64,000 bases of DNA. It comes from Arthrobacter sp. zg-Y1171. Lineage in GTDB: Bacteria; Actinomycetota; Actinomycetes; Actinomycetales; Micrococcaceae. Positions 26,700 to 36,033 of the stretch are shown piece after piece. A program made the position numbers and the translations under genes. Positions within the stretch are counted from its first letter, which is position 1, and every line of letters starts with the position of its first letter. The stretch lies in NCBI RefSeq assembly GCF_025244845.1, contig NZ_CP104264.1:2356001-2420000 (forward strand), written 5' to 3'. The notes below the pieces were generated by a model that searched no databases, was not told the DNA's origin, and saw only the letters and a program-made list of their open reading frames with translations.

Positions 26700-27553
26700 C
26701 GCAGCACCCGCACGTCTTCGGGCAACGCGCCTATCCGGAGCATCAGGCGGTAGCAAAGGACGGAGATGCCGATTCCGGCGACCAGGACCGTCGCGCCCGC
26801 AGCGGAGTTGTAGGCTGCGGCGGTTTCCGGGCGCGCCGCCAGCAGCAGCAGCACCGCCCAGGGCGCCGCCACGGCCAGCCTCGCTGCGTTGACGGTCCAG
26901 GACTGCCGTGCCAGCAGCTCGCTCCGGGTCCGCGCGTTTTCACGGAGAAAACCGGCCAGTGTGCCGAGGAGCCTGCCCAGATCGGTGCCGCCTACCTGGC
27001 GGGTGATCCGCAGGGCTTCGATGATGCGGTCCGCCACCGGGTCCGCGAGGTTGTCCTTGAGCCGGGTCAGCGAATCCTCGAAGTTGCCTCCGGACCGGTA
27101 GTCGGCGGCAAAGGCCCGGAAGTATCCCCGCAGCTCCTCCGGGCCGTTCCCGGCCAATTGGATGAGGGCCTCCGGAAGCGACAGGCCTGCCCGGATTGCA
27201 GAGCGCAGGTGGTCGACGACGTCGGGCCACAGTTCCGCCAGCGAGGCCCTCCTGCGTCGGGCCTGCATACGCACTAACGCGTAAGGCAGTCCCGCCCCGA
27301 AAAGCGCGAAGCAGGCCGCGATGGGTAATGACAGCGTCAGGATGAAGAACAGGAGAAGGACGAAAACACCCGTGACGGCGCACGCGGCGAGGAGTCCGGC
27401 GGCCCTGACCCGTTCGATGCCGGCCTGCCGCAGCAGATCGTCCAGGTATCCGGTTCGACGCCGCCGGGAAGGGGTACGGGCTGTCGTGCTCCAGCAGGAC
27501 TGCCACAGCAGCAGCAATCCCATGCCCAGGGTCAACCCCGCTGCAGCGCTCAT
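26696..27553 (-). CDS. tadB: type II secretion F-family protein TadB
   Basis: Second platform protein of the tad machine. 285 residues; T2SSF domain with LWPDVVDHLRSAIRAGLSLP and a C-terminal pair of membrane segments (AARLAVAAPWAVLLLLAARP; ATVLVAGIGISVLCYRLML). Overlaps tadA (ATGA) and tadC (GTGA). TadB and TadC are paralogues expected to form a hetero-oligomer under the ATPase. Confidence 0.86.
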   Translation of the reverse strand: MSAAAGLTLGMGLLLLWQSCWSTTARTPSRRRRTGYLDDLLRQAGIERVRAAGLLAACAVTGVFVLLLFFILTLSLPIAACFALFGAGLPYALVRMQARRRRASLAELWPDVVDHLRSAIRAGLSLPEALIQLAGNGPEELRGYFRAFAADYRSGGNFEDSLTRLKDNLADPVADRIIEALRITRQVGGTDLGRLLGTLAGFLRENARTRSELLARQSWTVNAARLAVAAPWAVLLLLAARPETAAAYNSAAGATVLVAGIGISVLCYRLMLRIGALPEDVRVLR

Positions 27554-28776
27554 GCTGCCGCCCCGAGCAGGGCAGCGACGTTCACGCCGGCCAGAGCGAA
27601 TTTGTCAGCCGACGGCATGGAGGAAGCCGTCACGGCCAGCTTGCCGTCCACCGGGCCGAATACCGGGGACGACTCGATGATTCCGCCTTCCACCCGCCGT
27701 CCCAAGGCCAGGATTTCGGTGACCTCGCGTCGTCCCGTGCCGGTTCTGGAGCAGTGGACCACCAGGTCGATGCAGGACGCCACGGTCGGAACCACGAAGG
27801 CACTGGAAATATTGTTCCCCGCCAGCAGGGGCAGTGTGCACAGCTTGGTTACCGCGTCCCGGGCGCTGTTCGCGTGGATGGTGCACATGCCGGGCAAACC
27901 CGCGTTCAGCGCAATCAGCATGTCGAGGCTCTCGGCTTCACGGACCTCCCCCACGATCAGCCGGTCCGGGCGCATGCGCAATGCTTCCTTCACGAGCCTG
28001 CGGAGCGGGATTTCACCCTGTCCCTCCAGGTTCGGCTGACGGCACTGCAGCCCCACCACGTCCCGAAGGGGGAGCTGCAGTTCAAAGATCTCCTCGACCG
28101 TAACCACCCGTTCCCTTGGTCCGATGGCCGCAGCAAGACAGTTGAGCATGGTGGTTTTCCCCGCCTGCGTGGCGCCGGAGACGAGGATGTTCAACCCGGC
28201 AGCCACGGCGGCTCCGAGGAAGCGGGCAGCATCAGGGGTCAGCGTGCCCAGTTCCACAAGGTGGTCGAGGCGGCGGGCCCGGGCGACGAACTTGCGGATA
28301 TTCACGGCCCAGTGCCGCCTGGTCACGTCCGGGATGGCCACGTGCAGGCGGGACCCGTCCGGTAGCGCCGCGTCTACGAACGGGGAGGAAAGATCAAGCC
28401 GCCGGCCGGAGGACTTCAGCATCCGTTCCACCAGCAGCCGGACCTGCTCGGCCGTCAGCGTCAGGGAAGTCAGCTCGGACCGGCCGTCCCGTGCGACATA
28501 AACCTCGGAGGGCGAGTTGATCCACACTTCTTCGACCGTGGGATCATCCAGCAGCGGCTGGAGCGCACCGAAGCCCGCCACGGCGTCGAAGACCTGCCGG
28601 CGAACGGATTCCGGCCGCCCCAGCGGCGGCAGGGTCCCCAGCAGGGAGCGGTCGTCGTAATCGGAGACGGCAGCATCCACGAGCCGGCGAACCTCCGCGG
28701 ACTGTTCCTGCGGATCCAGCCCGCGCACGCGGATGAGCTCGCGTACCTCGTCTTCGACTATCCGCGCTGCATCCAT
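27550..28776 (-). CDS. tadA: tad pilus ATPase TadA/CpaF
   Basis: Powers pilus assembly (secretion ATPase, VirB11/CpaF group). 408 residues. N-terminal helical part (MDAARIVEDEVRELI), then the ATPase core with Walker A SGATQAGKTTMLN, Asp box, LIVGEVREAESLDML and the His box AGLPGMCTIHANSARDAVTK. The start is put at 28776 (MDAAR), the first Met before conserved sequence and preceded by a G-rich GGGGGTA; ATGs at 28791 and 28854 are alternatives. It is the first gene of the operon tadA-tadB-tadC-pilin-tadE-tadE-tadG. Confidence 0.9.
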   Translation of the reverse strand: MDAARIVEDEVRELIRVRGLDPQEQSAEVRRLVDAAVSDYDDRSLLGTLPPLGRPESVRRQVFDAVAGFGALQPLLDDPTVEEVWINSPSEVYVARDGRSELTSLTLTAEQVRLLVERMLKSSGRRLDLSSPFVDAALPDGSRLHVAIPDVTRRHWAVNIRKFVARARRLDHLVELGTLTPDAARFLGAAVAAGLNILVSGATQAGKTTMLNCLAAAIGPRERVVTVEEIFELQLPLRDVVGLQCRQPNLEGQGEIPLRRLVKEALRMRPDRLIVGEVREAESLDMLIALNAGLPGMCTIHANSARDAVTKLCTLPLLAGNNISSAFVVPTVASCIDLVVHCSRTGTGRREVTEILALGRRVEGGIIESSPVFGPVDGKLAVTASSMPSADKFALAGVNVAALLGAAA

Positions 28777-29082
28777 CGCTACCCCCGGCATGGCCGCTGC
28801 CCGAAGGCACCGGCACGAGACTGGCGTTGGTCCGCTCCGGCCAACGGGCCACACGATAAAGGCTGCGCCGGGCGAAGGCGAGGGTAGTGCCCGGCAGCTG
28901 TGGATAAAGACCGCCCCGGTGGATGCGGCCCGCGAAACTCCGCAGGAGAATCACCGGAAGCAGGTACCACCTAGGTGATTTTCTATTGTTGGCTAGGTAC
29001 CCGGATCCTAAACTGGCCGTATTCAAGGCAGCCGGGTTTCTCTGCTTTCCCGGCGCCAAAGGCGCGATTCAAGGGCGGCGCC
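28777..29082. other. intergenic region between tadA and the GT2 gene
   Basis: About 300 bases with no gene. It must hold the divergent promoters of the tad operon and of the GT2 gene. It contains a 9-mer identical to a DnaA box, TGTGGATAA (28899-28907), the palindromic hexamer GGTACC twice (28961-28966 region and 28996-29001 region) and a promoter-like pair reading to the right (see next entry). No repeat or RNA structure was recognised. Confidence 0.6.
28986..29014 (+). promoter_or_regulatory. possible promoter for the GT2 gene
   Basis: TTGTTG (28986-28991) and TAAACT (29009-29014) are separated by 17 bases, a reasonable housekeeping sigma pair. It would give a leader of about 60 bases to the ATG at 29083. 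Inferred by eye only. Confidence 0.4.
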
Positions 29083-29970
29083 ATGGCTGCGGTCGACATT
29101 CTGCTCCCCTATTACGGCGACGAAGACCTGATGCGGCAGTCCGTCCGCAGCGTCCAGGACCAGGACAGTCCGGACTGGCGGCTGCTGGTGCTGGATGATG
29201 CGTATCCCGGCGGCGATCCGCGCGGGTGGTTCACCTCGCTGCAGGATCCGCGGATCCACTACGAACGCAACGAAGAGAACCTCGGTGCCAACAGGAATTT
29301 CCAGAAGGCACTCGGCCTTGCCGAGGCTCCGGTAGTGGTCATGATGGGCGCCGACGACGTGATGCTCCCCGGTTACCTGGACGCCGTCCTGGGTTTGCTG
29401 GACGCCTACCCCGGGGCCGCCGTCGTACAGCCGGGGGTCAGCGTCATCGACGGTGACGGGCTGGCCGTCTCGACCCTGGTGGACCGGATCAAATCCGTGC
29501 TGACGCCGGGTTCCGGGGGAACGGTGTCCCTCGCGGGAGAAGAAATGGCAGCCAGCCTCCTGCACGCCGGCTGGCATTACTTTCCCTCGCTGGCCTGGCG
29601 CCGGGAGGTGATCCAGGGATTCGGTTTCCGGCCGGAGTACGACGTCGTGCAGGACCTTGCGCTGCTGATGGACATTGCCGCCTCGGGCGGCTCCATTGTG
29701 GTGTCCACGGGCGACGTCGTTTTCCACTACCGCCGCCACGACGCCTCGGATTCCTCGGTCCGGGCGATGGACGGCCGCCGCTTTGATGAGGAACGCCGGT
29801 TCTTCCAGGACCAGGCGCTGCGCTTCACCGGGCTCGGCTGGAACCGGGCGGCCCGCGCCGCCCGGCTGCACTGGACATCCCGGCTGCACGCCGTGTCGCT
29901 GCTGATGCGTTCCCTGCCGCGGCCCACGTCCACCGGGATCCAGGTCCTGGGCCGCCACGCACTGACCTAG
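29083..29970 (+). CDS. family 2 glycosyltransferase
   Basis: 295 residues. GT-A fold start MAAVDILLPYYGDEDLMRQS, then a substrate-binding loop LLVLDDAYPGGD and a metal-binding-type GADDVMLPGY. The region RREVIQGFGFRPEYDVVQDL resembles the acceptor part of bacterial polysaccharide GT2 enzymes. ATG 29083 has AAGGGCGG nine bases upstream; the open frame continues 5' but is not GT-like. No membrane segment. Its stop and that of the convergent DUF2304 gene share CTAG. Likely a sugar transferase for an envelope glycan; donor and acceptor are unknown. Confidence 0.83.
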   Translation: MAAVDILLPYYGDEDLMRQSVRSVQDQDSPDWRLLVLDDAYPGGDPRGWFTSLQDPRIHYERNEENLGANRNFQKALGLAEAPVVVMMGADDVMLPGYLDAVLGLLDAYPGAAVVQPGVSVIDGDGLAVSTLVDRIKSVLTPGSGGTVSLAGEEMAASLLHAGWHYFPSLAWRREVIQGFGFRPEYDVVQDLALLMDIAASGGSIVVSTGDVVFHYRRHDASDSSVRAMDGRRFDEERRFFQDQALRFTGLGWNRAARAARLHWTSRLHAVSLLMRSLPRPTSTGIQVLGRHALT

Positions 29971-30410
29971 CCCGGCGGGTCTTCCCCGTTCCCGCCGGCC
30001 CTGCCTCCGGATTCCTGCCCGCCGTCGCCCGGCAGTCCCCTGCCCGGTTCGCCGCGCTTGCCCGGTTCGCCGCGCTGCCGTGCCTGCTCGAACTGTGCGC
30101 GCAGAATCGAAAGTTCCTCTGCCAATATGCGGCTTTCATCTTCCACTGCTGTCACCTCGAGTGAAAGGTGGAGGCACACCCCGGCCAGAAAAACAATTGC
30201 CACGGCGAAAAGCAGATTGGAGGGCACCTGAACGCCCAGAAGTTCACTCGCCCACCGCAGGATTCCGGGGAACAGGGCGAGTACCAGGGTCACCGTCCCG
30301 ACGATCAACCAGAGAAACGTGTATTTCTCCCGCAGCTTCCGCCGGCGAAGCAGGACAGTAATCGCCGCCAGCACTACGACCGCACCGGCGATTACCGGAA
30401 AACCGGTCAT
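29967..30410 (-). CDS. DUF2304 membrane protein
   Basis: 147 residues. Three hydrophobic segments (VIAGAVVVLAAITVLL; FLWLIVGTVTLVLALFPGIL; LLFAVAIVFLAGVCLHLSLE), the family signature RRRKLREKYTFLWL, and a coiled tail (DESRILAEELSILRAQFEQ) ending in a Gly/Pro/Glu-rich extension with two GEPGKRGEP-like repeats. DUF2304 proteins accompany polyprenyl-phosphate glycosyltransferases. A closely similar paralogue lies at 37982-38407. Confidence 0.82.
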   Translation of the reverse strand: MTGFPVIAGAVVVLAAITVLLRRRKLREKYTFLWLIVGTVTLVLALFPGILRWASELLGVQVPSNLLFAVAIVFLAGVCLHLSLEVTAVEDESRILAEELSILRAQFEQARQRGEPGKRGEPGRGLPGDGGQESGGRAGGNGEDPPG

Positions 30411-30639
30411 TGTTCAGGGTGGATCAAGGTGAGCCGCACGGGGTATTGGTCCTTACTTCCTGTGATGACTTGAAGCCCGACACTAGAAGATCACTGCTTT
30501 AAAAACGAGTGTTACGCGGTCAATTCGTTCTCCGACAGGCGCTTCTCCGGCTTATTGCCGATATCCCGAAACGTCCCGGTTCTTCCGGTATTCTCTTCTC
30601 ACCCGCCCCTTCTTTAACATTTGCCCCACCGGAGCTCCC

Positions 30640-33339
30640 ATGACACGCACCCTTTCCCTTAAATGGCTTTCCGGGGTCGCCCTCGCCGTTGCCTTGACCT
30701 CCGGCACACTTCCCGCCGTAGCCGCGGAACAACCTGGCGCCGTCCAGCAGCCGGCACCGGTCGAAACACCCGCAACCAGCCCGGCACCCACGGCTGAACC
30801 CGCGGAGCCCGCCGAGAGCGCCGCGCCGGCACCCCGGCCGACAGCGGCTCCGGTGCCCGCCACACCGTCCGCGCCCGCTGAGGGCACGCCCGAGGCGACC
30901 CCGCCGGTGGAGCCCGAAAGCGGCGCCGTCGAGGAAGACTGGCTGGCCGAACTCATCGGACCGCTCGGAGCGAAAATGGGGCAGGGCCTGGAACGGCTGG
31001 AAGAAACGGGAAATGCCCAGGTGCCCACCGCTGAGGAAACAGCGCTGGAAGCAAAGGTCGAGCGGCTGGCAGGGGACGGCGTGCTGCCGGACGCTCCGGC
31101 AACGAAAACACCGCAGGCTGCCCCGGCCGCCTCCATCTCGCTGGCAGCCAACATCCAGCTCGCAGCGGACTGGCGTCCGCCGGGCATCCAGGGCATGGAT
31201 GTCAGCAGCCACCAGCTCGACGTCGACTGGCGCTACGCCTGGAACCAGGGTTCCCGGTTCGCGTACGTGAAGGCGACCGAAGCGACGTCGTACAAAAACC
31301 CTTACTACAACCAGCAGTACAACGGCTCGGTGGACGTAGGCATGTACCGCGGGGCCTACCACTTTGCCATTCCCGGTGTCTCTTCGGGCGCGGATCAGGC
31401 AAACTACTTCGTCAACAACGGCGGCGGGTGGTCCGCCGACGGCCGCACGCTGCCCCCGCTGCTGGACATCGAGTACAACCCCTACGCCGAGCTGGGCAAC
31501 ACCTGCTACAACCTTTCCGCGGCGCAGATGGTGTCCTGGATCCGGGACTTCTCCAATACGGTGAAGGCACGGACCGGCCGGCTGCCCATGATCTATTCCA
31601 CGACGGACTGGTGGAACCGGTGCACGGGCAGCAGCACGGCGTTTGCCGACCACCCGCTGCACATCGCCAACTACAACCAGGTAGGTGCAGGCGCCCTGCC
31701 CGCCGGCTGGTCAAGCTACAACGTCTGGCAGTACAGCAGCAGCGGACCGTTCGCCGGGGACTCCAACGTCTTCAACGGCAGCTCCACCGAGCTCCACGAA
31801 TTCAGCCGCCGCGCCGACAGCTACAACGTGGATACCCGCAGGCCGATCGGTGCGGCCTGGCAGGCAGCCAACGGCGTTGACGGCTCCTGGGGGCTGCCGA
31901 CAGGCAACGAAAGCTGCTATCCGACCTACTGCACCCAGGCTTTCGACCGGACGACGGCCTATTTGATTACCTCCACAGGAGAAGTCAGGACCGTTTACAC
32001 CGCCGGAGCCATCGGCAATGCCTGGAAGGCCGCCGGCACCATTTACGGCGCCTCGTCCTGGGGCCTGCCCACGGGCGCAGAAGTCTGTTACGGCAGCGTT
32101 TACTGCACGCAGAGCTACGAACGGGCGGTGGCCTACTTCCGGCCGTCCTCGGGCGTCAGCACGGTCCTCCTCAACACGGAGATCGGCCGGGCATGGACCG
32201 CTGCAGGCACAATCTACGGTTCTGCGTCCTGGGGCATCCCCAGCAGCAACCACATCTGTGAGCCCACGTACTGCACACAGTCCTTTGAACGTACCGCCGC
32301 TTACCGCGGCAACGACGGCGCCGTGCGCACCATTTACCTGCCCGGCGCCATCGGCAGCGCCTGGCGGGCTGCCGGAACCATCTACGGCGCCGCTTCCTGG
32401 GGTATGCCCACCAGCGGGGAAACCTGCACCGGCAACGTCTGCACCCAGACCTTCGAACGGGACACCGCGTTCTGGACCCAGGCTTCGGGAGTCCACACCG
32501 TCAGGACGTCCTCCCTCATCGGCGGCGCCTGGACCGGTGCTGGCAAAACCTCCGGCTGGGGCAGGCCCACCGGCAACGAGGCCTGCTACCCGACCTACTG
32601 CACGCAGGAGTTCGAGAGCCGTTCCGTCTATTCGATGCAGGCCACCGGCGTCACCTCCGTGGCACTGAATGAGAGCGTCGGCAAGGCCTGGAAAGCCTCC
32701 GGCGGGCTCGGCGGCGCCGCGTCCTGGGGCATCCCCCTGACCAACCAGGCGTGCTACCCGACCTACTGCACGCAGGTATTCGAACGCCACACGGCCTACT
32801 GGCCGAAAAACGGAGCCGTAACCACGGTCCAGACCACCGGCCCCATCGGCAAGGCCTGGACCGCCTCGGGAACCATCTTCGGTTCCTCCTCCTGGGGCCT
32901 GCCCCAGTCTCCCGAGACCTGTGAGCCCACCTACTGCACGCAGGTCTTTGAACGGACCGTCGCGTACTGGACTGCGGCCAAGGGCGTCAAGACTGTTGTC
33001 CTTGCGGATCCGATCGGCAAGGCCTGGACCGCGTCCGGCAGGATCCACGGAACGTGGGGCATGCCGACGGAAAACCAGGTGTGCTACCCGACCTACTGCA
33101 CGCAGGACTTTGAACGGACCACCGCGTACTGGACCCAGGCCAACGGAGTGAGCAGCATCTACCTGCCCGGCCAGATCGGCACCGCGTGGACCGCCTCCGG
33201 CGGAATCCACGGCACCTGGGGAATGTCGACGGGAAACCAGACCTGCTCCGGCAGCACCTCCTGCACGCAGAACTTCGAGCGGACAACCGTTACGTGGACA
33301 CAGTCAGGCGGTGTCCGGGTAACCCCGCGCCGGGCCTAG
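30640..33339 (+). CDS. secreted GH25 muramidase with nine LGFP-like repeats
   Basis: 899 residues. Signal peptide with cleavage after about Ala29 (AVAA-E), an Ala/Pro/Glu-rich linker to about residue 115, and a GH25 lysozyme domain at about 183-395 (GIQGMDVSSHQLDVDW, catalytic DIEYNPY, final WQYSSSGPFAG). Residues 402-899 are nine repeats of about 53-57 residues with WGxPT (LGFP class) and CTQxFER. LGFP repeats bind cell wall in other actinobacteria. Predicted role: extracellular muramidase for wall remodelling. The start has CGGAG about eight bases upstream. The repeats each carry a cysteine pair (see the repeat entry). Confidence 0.88.
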   Translation: MTRTLSLKWLSGVALAVALTSGTLPAVAAEQPGAVQQPAPVETPATSPAPTAEPAEPAESAAPAPRPTAAPVPATPSAPAEGTPEATPPVEPESGAVEEDWLAELIGPLGAKMGQGLERLEETGNAQVPTAEETALEAKVERLAGDGVLPDAPATKTPQAAPAASISLAANIQLAADWRPPGIQGMDVSSHQLDVDWRYAWNQGSRFAYVKATEATSYKNPYYNQQYNGSVDVGMYRGAYHFAIPGVSSGADQANYFVNNGGGWSADGRTLPPLLDIEYNPYAELGNTCYNLSAAQMVSWIRDFSNTVKARTGRLPMIYSTTDWWNRCTGSSTAFADHPLHIANYNQVGAGALPAGWSSYNVWQYSSSGPFAGDSNVFNGSSTELHEFSRRADSYNVDTRRPIGAAWQAANGVDGSWGLPTGNESCYPTYCTQAFDRTTAYLITSTGEVRTVYTAGAIGNAWKAAGTIYGASSWGLPTGAEVCYGSVYCTQSYERAVAYFRPSSGVSTVLLNTEIGRAWTAAGTIYGSASWGIPSSNHICEPTYCTQSFERTAAYRGNDGAVRTIYLPGAIGSAWRAAGTIYGAASWGMPTSGETCTGNVCTQTFERDTAFWTQASGVHTVRTSSLIGGAWTGAGKTSGWGRPTGNEACYPTYCTQEFESRSVYSMQATGVTSVALNESVGKAWKASGGLGGAASWGIPLTNQACYPTYCTQVFERHTAYWPKNGAVTTVQTTGPIGKAWTASGTIFGSSSWGLPQSPETCEPTYCTQVFERTVAYWTAAKGVKTVVLADPIGKAWTASGRIHGTWGMPTENQVCYPTYCTQDFERTTAYWTQANGVSSIYLPGQIGTAWTASGGIHGTWGMSTGNQTCSGSTSCTQNFERTTVTWTQSGGVRVTPRRA
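31843..33336 (+). repeat. nine tandem LGFP-like protein repeats
   Basis: In-frame repeats encoding IGxAWxAxG, WGxP, C-X4/5-C, TQxFERTxAY and a G-V/A-x-T-V strand. Cysteine pairs: CYPTYC, CYGSVYC, CEPTYC, CTGNVC, CYPTYC, CYPTYC, CEPTYC, CYPTYC, CSGSTSC. Nucleotide similarity between copies is high around CYPTYCTQ, so recombination could change copy number. Confidence 0.9.
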
Positions 33340-33395
33340 GGCACTGCGGGTAAAGTAGACTGGCTGGGGCACCGACAGGACAAGAGGCACTGATT

Positions 33396-34676
33396 TTGAC
33401 GCGACGTGAAACCAACCCCACCAAGGCAGTCTCAGGACCGGGCGGCGGTGGCTTCACCGGGAAAAGCGCCTCCAGGGTAGGGATTTCGTCCATCATCTCC
33501 GCCCTCGCCGGCGTCCTCATCCTCCTCGTGACCAGCAGGACGCTTTCCATTGAGGAGAACGCGGACTTCCTGGCGTTCTGGGCGGCCCTGTTTTTCGTCC
33601 AGGGAACGCTGGGCGGCATTCAGGCAGAGTCCACACGATCCACGCATGCGGTGGTTCTGGGTGCCCCTGCACACGGCGGATGGTTCTCCCGCCCGATCCT
33701 TTCCGGGGCGCTCATCGGAGTGGGTGCGGCCGCCGTGATACTGGCCCTCTGGCCGCTCGGCCGGCATCTCTTCCCCGGAAACACCGGACTGGTGATGACG
33801 GCGCTTGCCGTCTTCGCCGTCCTGTATTCCGGGCACGCAGCCCTCGCCGGCAGCCTTCAGGGAACCGACCGCTGGGGAACCTTCGCGAACCTGGTGACCC
33901 TGGAATCGTTGATCCGGTTTGCCGCCATCGGCGCGGCGGCGCTCCTGGCCGCTCCGCTGATCGGCGTCGAGCTGGCCTGCATCGCCTCCCTGGCGGCATG
34001 GCTTTCGCTGATCATTTTCTCCCCCGCAGCGCGTTCGGCGGCGTGGGCACGCTCGGACGTAGGCCTGGGCGGCACGCTGCGCCAAACCGGCTACGCCTTG
34101 CTGTCAGCGGCGTCCTCGGCCACCCTGGTGGTCGGTTTCCCCATCCTGGTCAAGATGACCGCAACGCCGGAGGAGTACGCGCTTTCAGCGCCGCTGCTGC
34201 TGGCCGTCTCCATGACCCGCGCGCCGATCATGATTCCGCTGCAGGCCTTCCAGGGCGTGGCGATGAACCTGATTATGCAGGCACGCGGGAGCCTCTCCGC
34301 CTTCGTGAAGCCGGTAGGGGCCATCCTGCTTGTCGGACTGGTGGGCGCCGGGTTGGCCGCCCTGGTCGGACCGTCCCTGATGGGCATTTTCGGGCCTGAC
34401 TACCGTATTTCCGGCTGGGTCCTGGCCGGGCTGACATTCGCCGCGAGCCTGATCGCCCTGATCACCCTGACCGGTACGGCGGCCATCGCCCTGGGCCATC
34501 ACCGGGTCTACTCGATCGGGTGGATTCTCGGTACCGTCGTGTCCGTCCTGCTGCTGCTGCTTCCGGTCCCGCTGGACCTGCGGTGCGTCCTGAGCCTGAC
34601 GGTTGGACCGCTGGCCGGGATAGCCGTCCACGTCATTGCCCTGCTCCGGCTGCCCTCCGGCAGCACCGCTAAGTAG
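33396..34676 (+). CDS. polysaccharide flippase-like membrane protein (MATE/Wzx superfamily)
   Basis: 426 residues, about 12 hydrophobic segments, N-terminal ISSIISALAGVLILLVTSRT, SALPLLLAVSMTRAPIM-type central stretch and C-terminal LAGIAVHVIALLRLPSG. The pattern fits Wzx-like lipid-linked oligosaccharide flippases. Start TTG at 33396 with AGAGG about nine bases upstream; no ATG precedes conserved sequence. It lies in the wall-glycan region but is monocistronic, between the muramidase and the convergent WbuB-like gene. Substrate unknown. Confidence 0.72.
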   Translation: MTRRETNPTKAVSGPGGGGFTGKSASRVGISSIISALAGVLILLVTSRTLSIEENADFLAFWAALFFVQGTLGGIQAESTRSTHAVVLGAPAHGGWFSRPILSGALIGVGAAAVILALWPLGRHLFPGNTGLVMTALAVFAVLYSGHAALAGSLQGTDRWGTFANLVTLESLIRFAAIGAAALLAAPLIGVELACIASLAAWLSLIIFSPAARSAAWARSDVGLGGTLRQTGYALLSAASSATLVVGFPILVKMTATPEEYALSAPLLLAVSMTRAPIMIPLQAFQGVAMNLIMQARGSLSAFVKPVGAILLVGLVGAGLAALVGPSLMGIFGPDYRISGWVLAGLTFAASLIALITLTGTAAIALGHHRVYSIGWILGTVVSVLLLLLPVPLDLRCVLSLTVGPLAGIAVHVIALLRLPSGSTAK

Positions 34677-34691
34677 CGCCGCCACGTAAAA

Positions 34692-34720
34692 GGCGGCGCC
34701 GCCTCATAGGCAGCGCCGCC
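34692..34720. terminator. hairpin between convergent flippase and WbuB-like genes
   Basis: GGCGGCGC pairs with GCGCCGCC and extends by three more pairs past one mismatch, with a five-base loop. It lies 16 bases after the flippase stop and could serve both strands. Confidence 0.6.
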
Positions 34721-34744
34721 GAAGCAGGCAGTGACAGGGCGGCT

Positions 34745-35974
34745 TTACGCCTCGAGGATGAAGTCCTTCAGCTTACCCAGCACGATGTTCCGTTCCAGGT
34801 TCTCGAAGTGGTAGGCCCGGCCTGACTCCCCCAGGGATTCACGTTCGGCATTGCTCATCCGGTAGAGCTTGACCACGTTGTCCGCCAGCGCACGGGCGTC
34901 TTCCGTGGGTCCCACGAGACCGCAGCCGGCTTCGTCCATCACGAGGCGGCGGACCTCGCCGTCCATCGCCAGGACCAGCGGCTTGCCGGAGGCGATATAG
35001 GAAAGCACCTTCGCGGGGATGGTCGCTTCGAGAAGGTCGCTGGTCACCAGGCATCCCACCAGCGCGTCAGCGATGCCCGTGTAGCGGGGAATGTCCCCGA
35101 CCGGCCGCTGGCCTTCGAAGTGGAAGCTGTCGGAGAGGCCCTTCTCCTGCACCGTGGCTTCCACCTCGGCCCTGCTCATTCCGTCACCGACAATCACCCA
35201 TTGGACGTCGTCGATGCCTTCGTCACGGATCAGCCGGGCAGCCTCGATCATGGTGTCGAAGGACTGGGCAGGGCTGATGTTGCCGGCGAAAACCACCTTG
35301 AAGCCGCCCTCGAACCGGCGGGCAAGATCCTCGTCGACAATCTGCTCTTCGTAGAGTTTCTCGCAGGCCTGCGGGATGACCGTGATCTTCTCGGCGGGAA
35401 GGCCGGACACTCCCGACAGCCGTTCCTTCATCAGGTCCGAAAGAACCACGATTTTATCCACGTTGCGGTAGTGCCAGTGGGAAACCTTCTCGAGCATCCC
35501 GCGGAGGAACCTGTTCTTCACGTTGATGACCGAGTAAAGGTTCTCCGGCCAAAGGTCCAGGACGTACATCGTGGTTTCAATCCTGCGGATCTTGCCCACG
35601 ATGATGCCTGCCAGCGACATCATGACCGGGGAAAGCTGGTACAGGAAGATCCGGTCATACTTCCCGAACAGCATCCTGGGGATGTGGAACAGGCTGAAGA
35701 AGGGGAACGAAACGTAGTTCAGGAAGATCCTGGCGCTGGTGTTGCCGCGCCGGGGAATCTCAAGCGTCCGGTGGACGTCGATCCCGTTGTGGTTCTCCCG
35801 GTAAGGACCCTTGAACGTGTACCCCGGGAACAGTTCGCCCTTGGGGTAGTTCGGCAGCCCGCACAGCACCTCGACCTCGAGGCCGTTCTCCACGAAATAC
35901 GCCGCAATATCGTTGAGCCTGAATCCTTCAGGCCAAAAGTGCTGGCAGACAACCAGGATTCTCTCGTTGGGCAC
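34745..35974 (-). CDS. family 4 glycosyltransferase, WbuB-like (probable FucNAc transferase)
   Basis: 409 residues. GT-B enzyme: RILVVCQHFWPEGFRLNDIA at the N-terminus, the WbuB-type stretch YVLDLWPENLYSVINVKN, and a C-terminal donor domain (VFAGNISPAQSFDTMIEA, then GKPLVLAMDGEVRRLV). WbuB enzymes transfer L-FucNAc in O-antigens, and this gene follows capE, the first enzyme of UDP-L-FucNAc synthesis, so L-FucNAc is the likely sugar. GTG 35974 is chosen because AGGAG is eight bases upstream; a TTG at 35980 is only two bases from it. Confidence 0.8.
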   Translation of the reverse strand: MPNERILVVCQHFWPEGFRLNDIAAYFVENGLEVEVLCGLPNYPKGELFPGYTFKGPYRENHNGIDVHRTLEIPRRGNTSARIFLNYVSFPFFSLFHIPRMLFGKYDRIFLYQLSPVMMSLAGIIVGKIRRIETTMYVLDLWPENLYSVINVKNRFLRGMLEKVSHWHYRNVDKIVVLSDLMKERLSGVSGLPAEKITVIPQACEKLYEEQIVDEDLARRFEGGFKVVFAGNISPAQSFDTMIEAARLIRDEGIDDVQWVIVGDGMSRAEVEATVQEKGLSDSFHFEGQRPVGDIPRYTGIADALVGCLVTSDLLEATIPAKVLSYIASGKPLVLAMDGEVRRLVMDEAGCGLVGPTEDARALADNVVKLYRMSNAERESLGESGRAYHFENLERNIVLGKLKDFILEA

Positions 35975-36033
35975 GTTCAAGGCTCCTCACCTGATGTTTA
36001 CTGCTGGACGCCGTTGCCGGCGGGCAACCGGAC

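Noticed and set aside
31711..33210. A 499-codon minus-strand Gly-rich frame
   Set aside because: Antisense shadow of the LGFP-like repeats; its apparent repeats mirror those of the real gene.
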